Positions 61,960-64,000 of a stretch of 64,000 nt of DNA are shown here, piece by piece. Numbering within the stretch: the first letter of the stretch is position 1; every line of letters starts with the position of its first letter. The notes under the pieces are model-generated. The model ran no database searches, was not told where the DNA came from, and was given only the letters and a program-made list of their open reading frames with translations. The stretch comes from Notolepis coatsorum (Eukaryota; Chordata; Actinopteri; Aulopiformes; Paralepididae): the NCBI GenBank assembly GCA_963971535.1, contig CAXASK010000014.1, positions 1,081,805 through 1,145,804 of the forward strand, written 5' to 3'. Made by a program: the position numbers and the translations under genes.

Positions 61960-64000
61960 AGCATCATGTCGTCCAAGCGGTTGTCCAGTGTGTCGCCACT
62001 ATTCTTTGACATTTGAGTTGGTTTTTTTCCATCACGGCTAATTGGTGAGCGGTGTCTGTAGGAACAAACAGACAGGCTAATGGCACTAAGAGCACTGTCA
62101 ACACTTCTTCTGTGTCCTCCTAATCACCACACCTCACGGTCTGAGACACCGACATATAGAACTGCAAGTCAGCTTCTTAGGAATTCATATTTAAAAGGGG
62201 GCATTTCACCTATAATACAAAACGCGAAGGAGGTATCAAATAGGTACCTTGTACGACTCTGTAAGGGAGGGGGGGATCAGGTTTTTTTATTATATATATG
62301 TATGTTTTTATGCTCGGCTCTCAACGGGACCTCAACAGTGGGATGTAAATCCATTGTGAATTCGCACTCCAGAAATATTACCAACAAATACAAATCAATA
62401 TGTATAGATTATGGCTAGTTTGAATATAATGATCTGGAACACTGGGGGAATAAATAATCAACATAAACGCAAAAGCGTGCTCACATTGATGAAAAACAAA
62501 CAGGTTGATGTGGCTCTCTTAAGCGAAACGCACATTTTAGTGGGAGACAAAGCTACGTTAGCGGACAACACATACCATAACATTAGTCACTCTTCCTTTG
62601 GAACGAGAACCCGTGGGGTTTCTATAGTCGTGAAACAGAAATTGAATATTGAATTGAAGGGAGTATGGTCTGATGCAGATGGTCGGATAACCATAGCTAA
62701 GATTATACACAAGAATAGGAAAATATCGTTGGTAGCGGTATATGCCCCAAATCTTTACGAAACTAATTTCTACACTGCACTCACTAGGGAAATGTTAAAC
62801 CTTCCAGAATACTCATTTATAATCGGTGCGGATTTTAATGCCATTTGGGACCCTGGGTTGGATAAATCTTATCCCAACTTTTCCAACAAACTAAAAAAGT
62901 CATCTAAGGCGTTAAAGGATTGGACAAAGAATACAGGTGTAAATGATCAATGGCGATCACTCAACCCCACAACCCGGAAGTACTCCTGTCGATCAGCAAG
63001 ACATAAAACACTCTCCAGAATAGATTATGTTTTCGCAACCCCGAGACTATTTGATAACTATGAAGTGGAGATGGTACCCAATGCATTATCAGATCACTGT
63101 TATTTACTCCTAAAAGGATCATTTGGTGTACTATCATCCCGAGCCCCAAGATGGCGCTTTAACACGACACTGCTGAATAACAAGGAATTCATTACACAAC
63201 TCAAAGAAGCTCTTTCAGTATTCCTACCAGAGAATGTGAAATTGGTGCCGGACCCTAGAATATTATGGATGTCGGTAAAGGGAATGATCAAGGATTTCAC
63301 TGATAGCTTTTCATCCAAAATACGCAAGAATCGATGCTCAAAACTGGCGGAACTAGAAACGCTTTACTCTACATTATTTACTTCTTTACAATATAACGAC
63401 TCGGTTCGACTGGAATCTCAAGTTAATTTACTAAAAATAGAGATTAACGCCATTTATAAACAACAATCTGAAGTACAAATACGTAGCACAAAACAACAGC
63501 ATTACTCTCAAGGTTCCAAACCAAGTCACCTACTAGCTACGCGATTAAGAGTTAACGCAAAATTTGCAGATATAACTTCCATTAAAGCACAACAAGGACT
63601 TGTAACAGACACCAAAGAAATAAACGCGACATTCAAAGAATTCTACTCCAACTTGTATAAATCAGAAACGACCTTCGATCAAAACAAAATGGACACATAT
63701 CTTAATCAAATTAACCTCCCCAAACTTTCAGAGGATGATGCTAAACAGTTAGAAACACCAATCACACTAGAGGAACTCAGGAAAGCCATATCCGAAATGC
63801 AAAGTGGTAGGGCTCCTGGAAGAGACGGTATCCCACCAGAAATGTACCTCTCATGCTGGGACATAATTGGACCCCTATTACTTAATATGATTTTATACTC
63901 AGTCAAGGAGGGGAACTTTCATAAGAACGACAATATAGCACTCATAACAGTTCTCCTTAAAAAAGACAAAGACCCCACCGAGTGCGGTAGTTATAGACCC
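61960..64000 (+). mobile_element. L1/Tx1-type LINE, 5' part, runs off the window
   Basis: ORF2 starts at 62411. The 450 bp before it may be the end of ORF1 or the 5' UTR; a 112-codon frame (62080-62418) overlaps the ORF2 start by 8 bp but has no motif I recognise. The left junction lies directly at the edge of the 31-bp array. The 3' part lies outside the window. Confidence 0.8.
62411..64000 (+). CDS. L1/Tx1-type ORF2 (endonuclease and start of reverse transcriptase), open to edge
   Basis: 530 codons without a stop. The apurinic endonuclease motifs are all present: WNTGGIN, LLSETH, VYAPN, GADFNAIWD, SRIDYVF and SDHCYLLL. A linker follows, then the RT start with AISEMQSGRAPGRDGIPPEM and ALITVLLKKDKDP...YRP. 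The ATG follows an in-frame TAG at 62405, so it is the first possible start. The wording fits the L1/Tx1 clade and differs from the L2/CR1 elements in this window. The lack of any break suggests a young copy that may be intact, but the catalytic RT motifs lie outside the window. Confidence 0.88.
   Translation, partial: MASLNIMIWNTGGINNQHKRKSVLTLMKNKQVDVALLSETHILVGDKATLADNTYHNISHSSFGTRTRGVSIVVKQKLNIELKGVWSDADGRITIAKIIHKNRKISLVAVYAPNLYETNFYTALTREMLNLPEYSFIIGADFNAIWDPGLDKSYPNFSNKLKKSSKALKDWTKNTGVNDQWRSLNPTTRKYSCRSARHKTLSRIDYVFATPRLFDNYEVEMVPNALSDHCYLLLKGSFGVLSSRAPRWRFNTTLLNNKEFITQLKEALSVFLPENVKLVPDPRILWMSVKGMIKDFTDSFSSKIRKNRCSKLAELETLYSTLFTSLQYNDSVRLESQVNLLKIEINAIYKQQSEVQIRSTKQQHYSQGSKPSHLLATRLRVNAKFADITSIKAQQGLVTDTKEINATFKEFYSNLYKSETTFDQNKMDTYLNQINLPKLSEDDAKQLETPITLEELRKAISEMQSGRAPGRDGIPPEMYLSCWDIIGPLLLNMILYSVKEGNFHKNDNIALITVLLKKDKDPTECGSYRP

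Noticed and set aside
1-64000. Retrovirus-like, LTR or Polinton element
   Set aside because: No LTR pair, gag, protease, integrase, capsid or envelope signature was seen. All RT-bearing sequences look like non-LTR LINEs.

Overview
This window looks like genomic DNA of a ray-finned (probably percomorph teleost) fish. It holds two spliced vertebrate genes, many fish-type DNA transposons (hAT-like and piggyBac-like short elements), L2/CR1-type and L1/Tx1-type LINEs, and tandem repeats. By my hand tally, minisatellites with 14-83 bp units and simple repeats cover close to half of the 64 kb. I saw no retrovirus-like or LTR element, no CRISPR array and no prokaryotic gene organisation.

Main gene (+ strand): the 3' half of a rabaptin-5 gene (rabep1) runs from before base 1 to about 47.3 kb. 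Eight exons (7702-7818, 8915-9013, 13394-13534, 28809-28998, 41130-41185, 42088-42186, 46018-46134, 46939-47040) join in phase into 306 residues that end in a rabaptin-type C-terminus, with a poly(A) signal at 47265. Nested in the 15.3-kb intron between exons 3 and 4, on the opposite strand (25423-22694), is a five-exon BTB-BACK-Kelch gene that matches KLHL10, a testis CUL3 adaptor in mammals. Its C-terminus runs into a GGA repeat that codes for polyglycine.

Layout: 1-7650, a giant 33-bp minisatellite; 7.7-13.5 kb, rabep1 exons 1-3 with a 58-bp array, hAT-like MITEs, a 31-bp array, a SINE and a LINE 3' end; 13.8-14.7 kb, a piggyBac-like element; 14.8-20.6 kb, a hAT-like element whose internal 50-bp minisatellite was split by an L2-like LINE, itself split by a MITE; 20.6-22 kb, a foldback element; 22-25.4 kb, klhl10; 25.4-28.7 kb, small repeats and a hAT-like element; 28.8-29.6 kb, rabep1 exon 4 followed by tandem copies of its own 3' end; 30.8-39.2 kb, a giant 45-bp minisatellite; 39.3-47.3 kb, rabep1 exons 5-8 among MITEs and 35-bp and 56/60-bp arrays; 47.3-64 kb, intergenic DNA with further arrays, including a 31-bp array of about 145 copies split by a 5'-truncated LINE, and an L1-type LINE whose ORF2 is open to the window edge.

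The most striking pattern is that three of the seven visible rabep1 splice donors (after exons 2, 4 and 7) lie inside tandem duplications whose units include the exon's last bases plus the GT donor. This gives runs of 12, 10 and 5 near-identical donors. Two of these units (57 and 51 bp) keep the reading frame, and the 57-bp one could add up to 114 residues of coiled coil. All calls come from reading the sequence and from remembered family features. No database search was run.
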